Origin: Glycomyces sambucus
GTDB taxonomy: Bacteria > Actinomycetota > Actinomycetes > Mycobacteriales > Micromonosporaceae
Length of the DNA stretch: 64,000 bases
Direction of reading: 5' to 3'
Assembly (NCBI RefSeq): GCF_900102815.1
Contig: NZ_FNGF01000001.1
Coordinates: 889,443 to 953,442, forward strand
Shown here one piece after another: positions 49,391 to 57,020 of this stretch; within the stretch, counting starts at the first letter, position 1; each line of letters opens with the position of its first letter. The notes under the pieces are model-generated. The model was not told where the DNA came from, did not search any database, and worked only from the letters and a program-made list of their open reading frames with translations. A program made the translations under genes and the position numbers.

Positions 49391-49600
49391 CGCGGGAGGC
49401 GCCCGAAGTCCGGGCGTCCCGCGCCTGGCACCCGCCTCCGGCGATCCGCAACCGGGAAGGACCCGGACCTGGGAGATCGCGAGGGCCGGACCACACCACC
49501 GCAGGGGCTCGGATACCGAGCCGGCGATGGAGGTCGGGCCGCGACGAGTGCGCGAAGTCGGTTCGGCGCACAGTGGTGCCGTACCGCTTTGATCAGTGTA
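49391..49600 (-). promoter_or_regulatory. rpsB leader with hairpin and -10 box
   Basis: A possible -10, TACACT, lies at 49600-49595 on the minus strand, giving a leader of roughly 230 nt. Near its 3' end a hairpin (49391-49423) has a 7-bp outer stem CGCGGGA/TCCCGCG, a 2-nt bulge and a 6-bp inner stem CGCCCG/CGGGCG, ending 31 nt before the rpsB start. Translational feedback by S2 is known for other rpsB leaders and may apply here. Confidence 0.45.
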
Positions 49601-49733
49601 CTTGGACCCGCGCGACCTCCGCGAAGGCGGTGGACCGCAGTGACCGAGGCGATGCGCCGCCCCGCGCCGCAATCGCGCGCCGGCGCGGAAACCTTGCACC
49701 GCATTACCGCAGGTAGAAAAGCCGTGCACAAGG

Positions 49734-49742
49734 TTATCCACA
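49734..49742 (+). promoter_or_regulatory. DnaA-box sequence TTATCCACA
   Basis: A perfect match to the classical DnaA box, 52 bp before the M23 peptidase start in the divergent rpsB/M23 region (49360-49794). It is a single box, so not an origin; it may let DnaA act on the neighbouring promoter or be chance. Confidence 0.35.
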
Positions 49743-49794
49743 GGCCGAAAAGAATTTTCTGGGCGATACCGGCCCCCTGGTCCAACCTTGAGTC

Positions 49795-50451
49795 ATGCAT
49801 CAGCTACGCAAGGCGACGACGCTCGGCCTCATCATCACCGTGATCCTCACCGCCACCGCACTCGCCCGCCCGCTCCCCGCCTTCGCGCAGGACCGGGGCC
49901 ACGCGGCCGCCGGACCGTGGCGGCCCCCGACCGGCGGGCTCGACCTGCGCACCGCCTTCGACCCGCCGCCCCTGCCGTGGATGCCCGGCCACCGCGGCGT
50001 CGACCTCGGCGCCGCTGACGCCCAGACCGTGACCGCCGTCGGCGCCGGCACGGTCATGTTCGCCGGGGACCTCGCCGGCCGCGGTGTGGTGAGCATCGCC
50101 CACGCCAACGGCCTCCGGACCACCTACGAACCGGTCGCACCCACGGTCGCCGCGGGCGAGAAGGTCACGGCGGGCCAACCGGTCGGCACCCTGCAACCGG
50201 GCCACGCCTCCTGCCCCGGCGCGGCCTGCCTCCACCTCGGCCTCAAGCGCGGACCGCTCTACCTCGACCCGATGCTGCTCTTCGGCTCCGGGAAGGTCCG
50301 GCTCCTCCCCCGGCCCGGCCGCGATGCGGCCGCACCGCTCCGCTCTTCCGCAGTGCTCCGTTCTTCCGCAGTGCTCGGCTCAGCCGCAGCGCTGAACTCA
50401 GCCGCACCGCTCCGCTCGGCTGCACCGCTCCGCTCAGGCGGCGCGTCATGA
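49795..50451 (+). CDS. Secreted M23 (LytM-type) peptidase-domain protein
   Basis: 218 residues. A signal peptide (about 1-28, ending LPAFAQD) leads to a LytM domain (about 60-165): HRGVDLGA supplies the first His and the Asp zinc ligands. The usual His-x-His motif is Cys-Leu-His (ACLHLGL), so the ligand His remains but the catalytic His is replaced; this form is common in actinobacterial homologues beside rpsB and may be non-hydrolytic. The last 40 residues are six 6-residue repeats. ATG 49795. Its stop overlaps the yraN start (ATGA). Confidence 0.85.
   Translation: MHQLRKATTLGLIITVILTATALARPLPAFAQDRGHAAAGPWRPPTGGLDLRTAFDPPPLPWMPGHRGVDLGAADAQTVTAVGAGTVMFAGDLAGRGVVSIAHANGLRTTYEPVAPTVAAGEKVTAGQPVGTLQPGHASCPGAACLHLGLKRGPLYLDPMLLFGSGKVRLLPRPGRDAAAPLRSSAVLRSSAVLGSAAALNSAAPLRSAAPLRSGGAS
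50332..50439 (+). repeat. 18-bp tandem repeat, six copies, at the 3' end of the M23 gene
   Basis: Units start at 50332, 50350, 50368, 50386, 50404 and 50422; consensus GCACCGCTCCGCTCAGCC. They are in frame and encode (Ala-Pro/Val-Leu-Arg-Ser-Ser/Ala) repeats. Twelve bases later comes the stop codon. The array lies wholly inside the reading frame, unlike the other three 3'-end arrays in the window. Confidence 0.9.
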
Positions 50452-52454
50452 ACATCTCGCGAACACTCGAATCGGCCCCGCCCGCACCCGCCGGGACCGA
50501 CCTCCGCCGGCTCACCCCGCACCAGCTCGGGCGGCTCGGCGAACGCCTGGCCGCGGCGCACCTCCAGCGGCACCGCATGCAGATCCTCGACCGCAATTGG
50601 CGCCACCGCACCGGCGAACTCGACCTCGTGGCCCGCAGCGCAGACACCGTCGTCGTCTGCGAGGTCAAGACCCGCCGCTCCGACCGCTTCGGCGGCCCGC
50701 TCGGGGCCGTCGACGGCGAGAAGGTCCGCCGCCTCGAACGGCTCGCCCGGACCTGGCTGCGCGGCCACTGCCGCCCCGACCAGCCCTGGCGACTCGACCG
50801 GCTCGCCCTCACGGTCACCGGGCCGGACCGCCTCGCACTCGAGCACCGGCAAGGAGCACGCCGTGGGTTACGCACGCACCACCACCGTCTGCATGGTCGG
50901 CGCCTCCGCCGTCACGGTCACCGTCGAGGCGTCGGTCTTCAAGTCCTCGTCGAAGGGCGCCGACACGGTCCGCATGTCCGGCCTGCCCGACAACGTCGTC
51001 AATCAGGCCCAGACCAGGGTCCGCTCGGCGATGGCGAACTCCGCGCTCCGCTTCCCGGACAAGTCGATCTCCGTGAACTTCGCGCCCGCCTCGGTCCCGA
51101 CGACCGGCTCGGCGGCGGACCTCGCGCTCGCGGTCACCATCATGTGCGCCGACGACCTGCTCCCCGCCGAACGCCTCGCCGACGCGGTCCTGCTCGCCGA
51201 ACTCGGGCTCGACGGGAGCCTCCGCGCCGTCCCGGGCACGCTCCCGGCCCTCATGGAGGCCCGCCGCAGCGGCGTCCGCACCGCGATCGTCGCCCCGGAG
51301 AACGCCGCCGAGGCGTCGATGGTCGAGGACCTGACGATCCTCGCCCCGCGCGACCTCGCCACCCTCGTCGCCTGGGTGTTCGGCCAGACGCCGCTCGACC
51401 CGGTCCCGCGCCGGCCCGCGCCCGAACCGCCGCGGCTCCCCGACCTGTCCGACGTCCGCGGCCAGCCGCTCGCCCGGCGCGCCTTGGAGATCGCCGCCGC
51501 CGGAGGCCACCACATGCTCATGATCGGCCCGCCCGGCGCGGGCAAGACCATGCTGGCCGAACGCCTCCCGTCGATCCTGCCGCCGCTCAGCGACGCCGAA
51601 GCGGTCGAGGTGACCTCCCTGCACTCGCTGCGCGGCAGGTTCACCGGCGGTGCCGCCGCGCTCCTGCACCACGCGCCGTTCGAGGCCCCGCACCACTCGA
51701 TCACCGTGCAGGCGCTGGTGGGCGGCGGCACCGGCAGCGTCGGTCCGGGGTCGCTGGCACTCGCGCACCGCGGGGTCCTGTTCATCGACGAGGCCCCGGA
51801 GTGGCCCCGGGCGGTCCTCGACTCGCTGCGCCAGCCGCTGGAGAGCGGCGAGGTCCGCATCCGCCGCGCGAACACCTCGATCAGCTACCCCGCCAAGGTG
51901 ACCCTGGTCCTCGCGGCGAACCCGTGCCCGTGCGCCCCGAACCGGCCCACCGACTGCACCTGTCCCCCGCTCAAGCGCCGCGGCTACCTGACCCGGATCT
52001 CGCGGCCGCTCATGGACCGCATCGACCTGCGGGTCCACCTGCCGCCGGTGCCGCCCTCGGCGATCCTCACCGACCTGACCGAGGGCGAGCCGTCCGGTTC
52101 GGTCGCCAAGCGGGTCCTGCGGGCGCGGGAGGCGGCCGCCTCGCGATGGGCCGAGTCCGGCGAACCGTGGGGCGTCAACAGCGAGGTGCCGGGGCCGGCG
52201 CTCCGCTCGGCCCGGTGGCGCCTGCCGCCGCCGGTGCGCAAGCACGTCGACGACCTCCTGGTGAAGGAGCGCATCACGGCCCGGGGCTACGACCGGGTCC
52301 TGAAGCTCGCATGGACGATCGCGGACCTCCGCGAGCACGGCAGCCCGACCGCCGACGACGTGGCCGAAGCCGGCGAACTGCGGCTCGGCTACCCGCTCAG
52401 ATGACCCGACCGGTACCGGACCGCCGGAGCGCGGCCGGAGAGGAGGACCAGTGA
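50448..52454 (+). CDS. yraN: YraN/UPF0102 endonuclease-like protein; normal stop codon lost, frame open through comM
   Basis: The conserved domain occupies 50448 to about 50860 (residues 1-137): LGRLGERLAAAHLQRHRMQI, then the nuclease-like core GELDLVARSADTVVVCEVKT (Glu, Asp and E-x-K) and the LDRLALTVTG strand. YraN proteins normally stop about here (about 120-140 residues). In this sequence no stop occurs in the frame until TGA at 52452-52454, so the predicted chain is 668 residues, the last 530 being an Arg/Pro/Gly-rich translation of the comM region in another frame. Either the stop was truly lost or a base is wrong near 50850. ATG 50448 overlaps the M23 stop. Role unknown; neighbours are DNA-uptake/recombination genes. 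Confidence 0.6.
   Translation: MNISRTLESAPPAPAGTDLRRLTPHQLGRLGERLAAAHLQRHRMQILDRNWRHRTGELDLVARSADTVVVCEVKTRRSDRFGGPLGAVDGEKVRRLERLARTWLRGHCRPDQPWRLDRLALTVTGPDRLALEHRQGARRGLRTHHHRLHGRRLRRHGHRRGVGLQVLVEGRRHGPHVRPARQRRQSGPDQGPLGDGELRAPLPGQVDLRELRARLGPDDRLGGGPRARGHHHVRRRPAPRRTPRRRGPARRTRARREPPRRPGHAPGPHGGPPQRRPHRDRRPGERRRGVDGRGPDDPRPARPRHPRRLGVRPDAARPGPAPARARTAAAPRPVRRPRPAARPARLGDRRRRRPPHAHDRPARRGQDHAGRTPPVDPAAAQRRRSGRGDLPALAARQVHRRCRRAPAPRAVRGPAPLDHRAGAGGRRHRQRRSGVAGTRAPRGPVHRRGPGVAPGGPRLAAPAAGERRGPHPPREHLDQLPRQGDPGPRGEPVPVRPEPAHRLHLSPAQAPRLPDPDLAAAHGPHRPAGPPAAGAALGDPHRPDRGRAVRFGRQAGPAGAGGGRLAMGRVRRTVGRQQRGAGAGAPLGPVAPAAAGAQARRRPPGEGAHHGPGLRPGPEARMDDRGPPRARQPDRRRRGRSRRTAARLPAQMTRPVPDRRSAAGEEDQ
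50863..52404 (+). CDS. ComM/YifB-family magnesium chelatase-like ATPase
   Basis: 513 residues. N-terminal ChlI-like domain (VEASVFKSSSKGADTVRMSG), AAA+ core with Walker A IGPPGAGKTMLAERLPSILP, Walker B HRGVLFIDEAPEWPRAVLDS, and the Cys-containing loop NPCPCAPNRPTDCTCPPLKR; C-terminal domain with RAYDR-like RGYDRVLKLAWTIADL. The bacterial homologue ComM is a helicase that extends heteroduplex during natural transformation. GTG 50863 follows AAGGAG by 7 nt. It lies between yraN and dprA, its conserved position in actinobacteria. Confidence 0.93.
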   Translation: MGYARTTTVCMVGASAVTVTVEASVFKSSSKGADTVRMSGLPDNVVNQAQTRVRSAMANSALRFPDKSISVNFAPASVPTTGSAADLALAVTIMCADDLLPAERLADAVLLAELGLDGSLRAVPGTLPALMEARRSGVRTAIVAPENAAEASMVEDLTILAPRDLATLVAWVFGQTPLDPVPRRPAPEPPRLPDLSDVRGQPLARRALEIAAAGGHHMLMIGPPGAGKTMLAERLPSILPPLSDAEAVEVTSLHSLRGRFTGGAAALLHHAPFEAPHHSITVQALVGGGTGSVGPGSLALAHRGVLFIDEAPEWPRAVLDSLRQPLESGEVRIRRANTSISYPAKVTLVLAANPCPCAPNRPTDCTCPPLKRRGYLTRISRPLMDRIDLRVHLPPVPPSAILTDLTEGEPSGSVAKRVLRAREAAASRWAESGEPWGVNSEVPGPALRSARWRLPPPVRKHVDDLLVKERITARGYDRVLKLAWTIADLREHGSPTADDVAEAGELRLGYPLR

Positions 52455-53614
52455 CCAACCTGCCCGACGACGCGCGCAGCGCGCTGATGCTGCTGTCCGA
52501 ACTGGTGGAGCCCGGAGACGCCGAACTCGACGACCTCCTGGACGAGACCGGCCCGATCGAGGCGGTGAAGCGCCTCTGGGAGGGGGACGTGCCGGAGCGG
52601 TTGCGGCGCATCACCAGCGCCGCGGTCTCGTGCACGCCCGACCCGGCCTACCGGGCCGCCCAGATCCGCGCCGCCACCGCCGCCTGCGGCGCGAGGGTCC
52701 TGACACCGGACGACCCCGACTGGCCCGAGCGGCTGCGGGACCTGCTGCTGGTCTGCGACGCCGACGAACCGCACGTGCGCCCGCCCCGCTGCCTGTGGGT
52801 GCGGGGTCCGCACGACCTGGCGGAGGTCTGCGAGCGCTCGGTGGCGATCGTCGGCGCCCGCGCGGCCACCGAGTACGGCCAGCACCTGGCCGACGACCTC
52901 GCGGCGGAGCTGGCGGACGCAGGCTGGACGATCGTCTCGGGCGGTGCCTTCGGCATCGACCGGGCGGCCCATCTGGGTGCGATGGCCCGCGGGGGCACCA
53001 CGGTGGCGGTCCTGGCCTCGGGGGTGGACTCGCCGTACCCCAAGGGGAACGTGTCGATGTTCGACCTCATCGCGGAGCGCGGGCTGCTACTGAGCGAGTG
53101 GCCGCCGGGGTCGTCGGCGATGAAGCACCGCTTCCTGACCCGCAACCGCGTGATCGCGGCGCTCACCGCGGGCACGGTGGTCATCGAGGCGGCGCTCCGC
53201 TCGGGGGCGCGGAACACCGCGAGGCACGCGGCGGAGCTCGGGCGGGTCCTGATGTTCACGCCGGGGCCGGTGACCTCGACGATGTCCACGGGCGTCCACC
53301 GGTTGGCAAGGGAGCCTTGGGAGGCGAGGCTCGTCACGCGGGCCGAGGAGGTGATCGAAGACCTCACCGGCATCGGCGGCCCGCTCGCGAGCGAACCGCC
53401 GCCGCAGCAGCGCCCCATCGACCGCCTCACCGAGATCGAGGCCCGCCTGGTCGAGTCCCTCCCTCGCGGCTACGTGGTGGAGACGGCCCGCCTCGCGGCG
53501 GTGGCGGGCCTCCCCGCCGAAGTGGCGGCCGAGACCCTCGAACGCCTCCAGCGCATGCGCTGGGTCGACCGAGTAGACGACCGCTGGCGCTTGGCGAGAG
53601 TCCCGCAGACCTGA
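52451..53614 (+). CDS. dprA: DNA-processing protein DprA
   Basis: 387 residues. DprA loads RecA on incoming single-stranded DNA. The Rossmann-like core has SVAIVGARAATEYGQHLADD, SGGAFGIDRAAHLGAM, LASGVDSPYPKGN and FLTRNRVIAAL; an N-terminal helical domain and a C-terminal winged helix (about 315-385) flank it. GTG 52451 follows GAGAGGAGG. Its start codon overlaps the TGA that finally ends the yraN frame. It converges with the gene at 53616, separated by 1 nt. Confidence 0.95.
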   Translation: MTNLPDDARSALMLLSELVEPGDAELDDLLDETGPIEAVKRLWEGDVPERLRRITSAAVSCTPDPAYRAAQIRAATAACGARVLTPDDPDWPERLRDLLLVCDADEPHVRPPRCLWVRGPHDLAEVCERSVAIVGARAATEYGQHLADDLAAELADAGWTIVSGGAFGIDRAAHLGAMARGGTTVAVLASGVDSPYPKGNVSMFDLIAERGLLLSEWPPGSSAMKHRFLTRNRVIAALTAGTVVIEAALRSGARNTARHAAELGRVLMFTPGPVTSTMSTGVHRLAREPWEARLVTRAEEVIEDLTGIGGPLASEPPPQQRPIDRLTEIEARLVESLPRGYVVETARLAAVAGLPAEVAAETLERLQRMRWVDRVDDRWRLARVPQT

Positions 53615-53615
53615 A

Positions 53616-54839
53616 CTACGGGATCGGCGGGGGCAGCGGATAGTCGAGGGTGACCGTGCGGGGGTTCTCGAGTTCGGCGAGGGGGGCCCAGCATTCGTAG
53701 ACGCCGCGTTCGACGCAGGTGGCGTCGGCGGCCATGATCGCCTCGATGTCGGGCTGGCTCAGGCGCAGGCGCACCCAGTCCTCGTTGCGGCCCAGCGCGA
53801 TGACCTCCGTGTCGCGCCACCGGGCGCGGGTGTGGAAGCGGCGCGGGCCGGTGACGGGGCTGCGGCTCGCGGCGCCGCGCGCGTACGCGTGGAACCCGTG
53901 GCCGGGGTCGGCGGTGATCGGGACCCGCTCGCCCTCGTGCTCGCCGGTGAGCCCGGCGTGCACCGACGGGTTGACGCGGAACAGGGTGCGCCCGTTCTCG
54001 AGGCCGGGGATGCGGTTGACGAGGTCGCGGTGGCGGGCGCCGGCGACGCGGCTCCAAACGTTGGTCTGCGGCTGGTACTGGAACAGCGCGATCTCGGCGC
54101 CGTCGGGCGTGTACGCGAGGATCTCGGCGCGCGCGCTCAGCGGCAGGTCGGCGAGCCCGGCGGTGGCGAACTCGGCGATGAGGTGCGTGCCGCTGGGCAG
54201 GAACCCGGTGCCGAGGATCATCGAGCCGCGCCGCTCGCGCCCGGGGATGCCGACGAGGCCGGGGAACTCGGCGAGTCCGGTGCTGGTGTAGTCGCCGGGC
54301 CCGATCGCGCGCCAGCGCAGGCCGAAGGCGAGGTCGCGGACGTCGTCGGGGTCGCCGGAGAGGACGATGCGGTCGCTGGGGAACCGCAGGTGGGCGACGT
54401 CGAACTCGCGGTAGCAGAGGCCGCTGACGAGGGGCGCGGAGGTGAGCTGCCGCGAGACCTGGTGGCGGCTCAGGGGTTTGACCATGCGGGTGCCGGGGGT
54501 GATGAACGCGGTGGCCCTGGTGGCGGAGACGAGGGCGCGCTCGGCGGGGCCGATGCGCGGGTTCTGGCTGTACTGGTGCACTGTAGACGCGGTGATCCCG
54601 GGCATGACCGGGATCGCCAGCGGTGCGACGCCGGCGAGGAGCATCTCGCCGCCGGTGCTGACGGCCTCGGAGGCGTGGACGAACCGGTGGTGGCTGGTCC
54701 CGCTCGGCTGGAAGCCGGGCTCCGCGGTGTCCGAATAGATCTCGAATGCGGCGCCGCCTGCGACCGCACGGGCCCGGTACCGCCTGTCATGCCAGACGAT
54801 CTCGGTGATGCCGGTCTGCGCGGCAGGTGGGGCCTGCAT
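53616..54839 (-). CDS. Protein of unknown function downstream of a PHO-box-like promoter
   Basis: 407 residues from ATG 54839. I do not recognise the family. There is no signal peptide or membrane helix. Notable segments: SHHRFVHASEAVSTGGEML near the N-terminus, YREFDVAHLRFPSDRIVLSG, a beta-rich middle (GLVGIPGRERRGSMILGTG) and the C-terminal VYECWAPLAELENPRTVTLD. Several Arg/His/Trp-rich strands suggest a soluble beta-sandwich. ATG 54839 is supported by TACACT exactly 7 nt upstream (leaderless pattern); GTG 54869 is an alternative. Three GTTCAC direct repeats lie just upstream. It converges with dprA. Confidence 0.6.
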   Translation of the reverse strand: MQAPPAAQTGITEIVWHDRRYRARAVAGGAAFEIYSDTAEPGFQPSGTSHHRFVHASEAVSTGGEMLLAGVAPLAIPVMPGITASTVHQYSQNPRIGPAERALVSATRATAFITPGTRMVKPLSRHQVSRQLTSAPLVSGLCYREFDVAHLRFPSDRIVLSGDPDDVRDLAFGLRWRAIGPGDYTSTGLAEFPGLVGIPGRERRGSMILGTGFLPSGTHLIAEFATAGLADLPLSARAEILAYTPDGAEIALFQYQPQTNVWSRVAGARHRDLVNRIPGLENGRTLFRVNPSVHAGLTGEHEGERVPITADPGHGFHAYARGAASRSPVTGPRRFHTRARWRDTEVIALGRNEDWVRLRLSQPDIEAIMAADATCVERGVYECWAPLAELENPRTVTLDYPLPPPIP

Positions 54840-54856
54840 GACGCTGAGTGTACGGA

Positions 54857-54890
54857 GACGGGTGAACACTCCGGTGAACTGAAAGTGAAC
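54857..54890 (-). promoter_or_regulatory. PHO-box-like direct repeats before the unknown gene
   Basis: Minus strand: GTTCACTTTCA (54890-54880), GTTCACCGGAG (54879-54869), one base, GTTCACCCGTC (54867-54857). Three 11-bp units beginning GTTCAC match the direct-repeat unit of PhoP boxes in Streptomyces (GTTCACC...). They occupy the place of the -35, four bases before the -10 TACACT (54852-54847), as in PhoP-activated promoters. Confidence 0.7.
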
Positions 54891-54920
54891 TCCAGCGGTT
54901 GCGGGCCCGCGGAGCTGGGA

Positions 54921-56015
54921 TCACACCGTCTCGGTGACCTTTTTGAGACCTCTTGGGGCGTCGGGGTTCTCCCCGCGTTCAATTGCGAGGTGGAGCGCGA
55001 CCCGTTGCAGGGGAAGGATGTCGAGCAGTGCGGCGATGCGCTCGTCGACGGCGGGGGTGGCGAGGCGGGCGGTCTGGCCGGGGACGTCGGCGGCGCCGAC
55101 GATGACGACGTCGGCGCGCTGCTTCTCCAGGCGGGTGAGGACGTTCCACATGGCGTGGCCGCCGGGGCCGGAGCCGACGACGGCGAGGACGGGGACGCCG
55201 GGGTCGGCCATGGCGAGGGGGCCGTGGAGGAGGTCGGCGCCGGAGAAGGCGAGGGAGGGGAGGTAGGAGGTCTCCATGAGTTTGAGGGCGGTCTCGCGGG
55301 CGGTGGGGTAGGCGTAGCCGCGGCCGGTGGTGACGAAGCGGGAGGCGAAGCGGTAGCGGCCGGCGAGTTCGGCGGCGCCGGGGTCGTCGAGGACGCTCTG
55401 GGCGAGTTCGGGGAGCTTGTCGAGGGCGGCGGCCTCGGCCGCTTCGAGGCGGCCGGTGCCGGTGCGGATGCCTTCGATGAGGAGCAGGAGGGTGAGGAGT
55501 TCGGCGGTGTAGGTCTTGGTGGCGGCGACGGCGCGTTCGTGGCCGGCGCGGACGTCGAGGTGGAGTTCGGCCTCGGCGGCGAGGCGCGAGCCGGGGTTGT
55601 TGGTGACGGCGAGGGTGAGGGCGCCGCCGGCGCGGGCGGCGGCGACGACCTGGGCGAGGTCGGGGGAGCCGCCGGACTGGGACACGGCGATGACGAGGCT
55701 GTCGGACCAGTCGGGGCGGGCGTCGTAGACGGTGACGACCGAGGGGCTGGCGAGGCTCGCGGGGATGCCGAGGCGGATCTCGGTGAGGTACGCGGCGTAG
55801 AGGGCGGCGTGGTCGGAGGTGCCGCGGGCGGTGAAGACGATGGAGCGCGGGCGCCGCTGGGCGATGAGGGCGGCGACGCGGGCGATCTCGGGGGCGCCGT
55901 GGTCGAGCACGCCGGCGTAGACGTCGGGCTGCTCGGCGATGTCGGCGGCCATGCCGGTGCCGGGGCGCTCCTCGGCGCCGGTGGTGTCGGGGACGCCGGC
56001 CTGGGGCTGGTTCAC
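54921..56015 (-). CDS. SIS-domain protein (GlmS-isomerase/NagB-II-like)
   Basis: 364 residues with two SIS (sugar isomerase) domains: first SIVFTARGTSDHAALYAAYL and AVSQSGGSPD (about 65-170), second RGYAYPTARETALKLMETSY with LLHGPLAMADP (about 225-330). The C-terminal ending ILPLQRVALHLAIERGENPD matches the isomerase half of glucosamine-6-phosphate synthase; the glutaminase half is missing, so it is more likely an amino-sugar phosphate isomerase/deaminase. GTG 56015 follows AAGGAG by 7 nt. A palindrome lies upstream. Neighbours do not reveal the substrate. Confidence 0.85.
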   Translation of the reverse strand: MNQPQAGVPDTTGAEERPGTGMAADIAEQPDVYAGVLDHGAPEIARVAALIAQRRPRSIVFTARGTSDHAALYAAYLTEIRLGIPASLASPSVVTVYDARPDWSDSLVIAVSQSGGSPDLAQVVAAARAGGALTLAVTNNPGSRLAAEAELHLDVRAGHERAVAATKTYTAELLTLLLLIEGIRTGTGRLEAAEAAALDKLPELAQSVLDDPGAAELAGRYRFASRFVTTGRGYAYPTARETALKLMETSYLPSLAFSGADLLHGPLAMADPGVPVLAVVGSGPGGHAMWNVLTRLEKQRADVVIVGAADVPGQTARLATPAVDERIAALLDILPLQRVALHLAIERGENPDAPRGLKKVTETV

Positions 56016-56062
56016 GGGACGCTCCTTGTCAGACGGATACCGCAGTGAAATATTAAATAAAC

Positions 56063-56075
56063 CTTCATAATGAAG
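56063..56075 (-). promoter_or_regulatory. Palindrome upstream of the SIS gene
   Basis: CTTCATAATGAAG, 5-bp perfect arms around TAA, within an A+T-rich stretch (56045-56075), 48 bp before the SIS start. A likely operator; the regulator is not in the window. The rest of the gap (56076-56258) shows only the bL37 promoter region. Confidence 0.5.
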
Positions 56076-56258
56076 CCTAGTCGACGCGAACCAGGGCCGT
56101 CCACCGCCGCCCGGGGCTTCCCGCGGACCGGGCGGCGCCGCTCCGCGCCCTCCCAAGGGTCCGTCGATTTCACCCCGTCGTCAACGCCCTCCGGACGGTC
56201 GCGCAGGTACCGGTAAGGTTGACCCACCGAATTCCCGACCACACCTGAGGAGGAAGCG

Positions 56259-56333
56259 ATGGCGAAAGCAGCTCGCAAGCGCAAGTCGCGTAAGAAGAAG
56301 GCCGCGAACCACGGGAAGCGGCCGAACAGCTAG
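56259..56333 (+). CDS. 50S ribosomal protein bL37 (24 residues)
   Basis: A 24-residue, extremely basic protein: starts MAKAARKRKSRKKK and ends ANHGKRPNS. The ending A-N-H-G-K-R-P-N and the 24-residue length match actinobacterial bL37, a tiny protein seen in mycobacterial large subunits. ATG 56259 follows GAGGAGGAAG, a very strong ribosome site, consistent with high expression. It stands alone, 81 nt before a TetR gene. Confidence 0.85.
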   Translation: MAKAARKRKSRKKKAANHGKRPNS

Positions 56334-56414
56334 CGCTTGGCGGGGCAGGCGGCCGTGGCCGCGACTGCCCCGCGATGGCACTGGCCGACACGGACAAGAA
56401 CGAGACTTGCCCAG

Positions 56415-56999
56415 ATGACCGAATCGCCGCGCGAACCGCGCGAGCCGCAACAGCCGAGCACCCGCGAGCGGATCCAGCGGACCGCGATCGCGCTCTTCAG
56501 CGAGCACGGCTACGAGCACACCTCTCTCAGGGAGATCGCCGAGCACCTCGGCGTCACCAAGGCCGCGCTGTACTACCACTTCAAGACGAAGGAAGACATC
56601 GCGGCGAGCTTCTTCGAGTCCTACGCGAACGACCTGGACGCCATCTGCGACTGGGGGGACACGCGCCCGAGGGAACTCGACACCCGCACCGAACTGCTGC
56701 GCCGCTACGCGGAGGTCATCCGCGCGCACGTGCCGGTGCTGCGGTTCATGCAGAACAACCAGGCCGCGCTCACGCGCCTGGACCGCATGTCGGTCTTCCG
56801 GCTGCGGCAGCGGCGCCTGCACGCGCTGCTCGTGGAGTCGGACGCGCCCCTGATCCAGCGCATGCGCGCCTGGGACGCGATCACGACGCTCTACAGCAAC
56901 TGGATCACGTACCCGCGGGTCGACGACTCCGAGGACGACATCCGGGAGGCGTCGCTCCAGATCTCGATCGGCATGATCGAGGCGAACGCCGCCTCCTGA
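56415..56999 (+). CDS. TetR-family transcriptional regulator
   Basis: 194 residues. The helix-turn-helix is SLREIAEHLGVTKAALYYHF with FKTKEDI following; the C-terminal domain is all-helical without recognisable ligand residues. ATG 56415 (MTESPREPRE); the frame is open a little further upstream but has no better start. It is convergent with rsrA and has no obvious divergent partner, so its target is not apparent. Confidence 0.9.
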   Translation: MTESPREPREPQQPSTRERIQRTAIALFSEHGYEHTSLREIAEHLGVTKAALYYHFKTKEDIAASFFESYANDLDAICDWGDTRPRELDTRTELLRRYAEVIRAHVPVLRFMQNNQAALTRLDRMSVFRLRQRRLHALLVESDAPLIQRMRAWDAITTLYSNWITYPRVDDSEDDIREASLQISIGMIEANAAS

Positions 57000-57020
57000 T
57001 CCGGGGACGCCCGGGCGCGA

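Noticed and set aside
54839-54869. GTG 54869 as start of the unknown gene
   Set aside because: It lies within the PHO-box-like repeats and would make them coding; the -10 box positioned 7 nt before ATG 54839 fits better.
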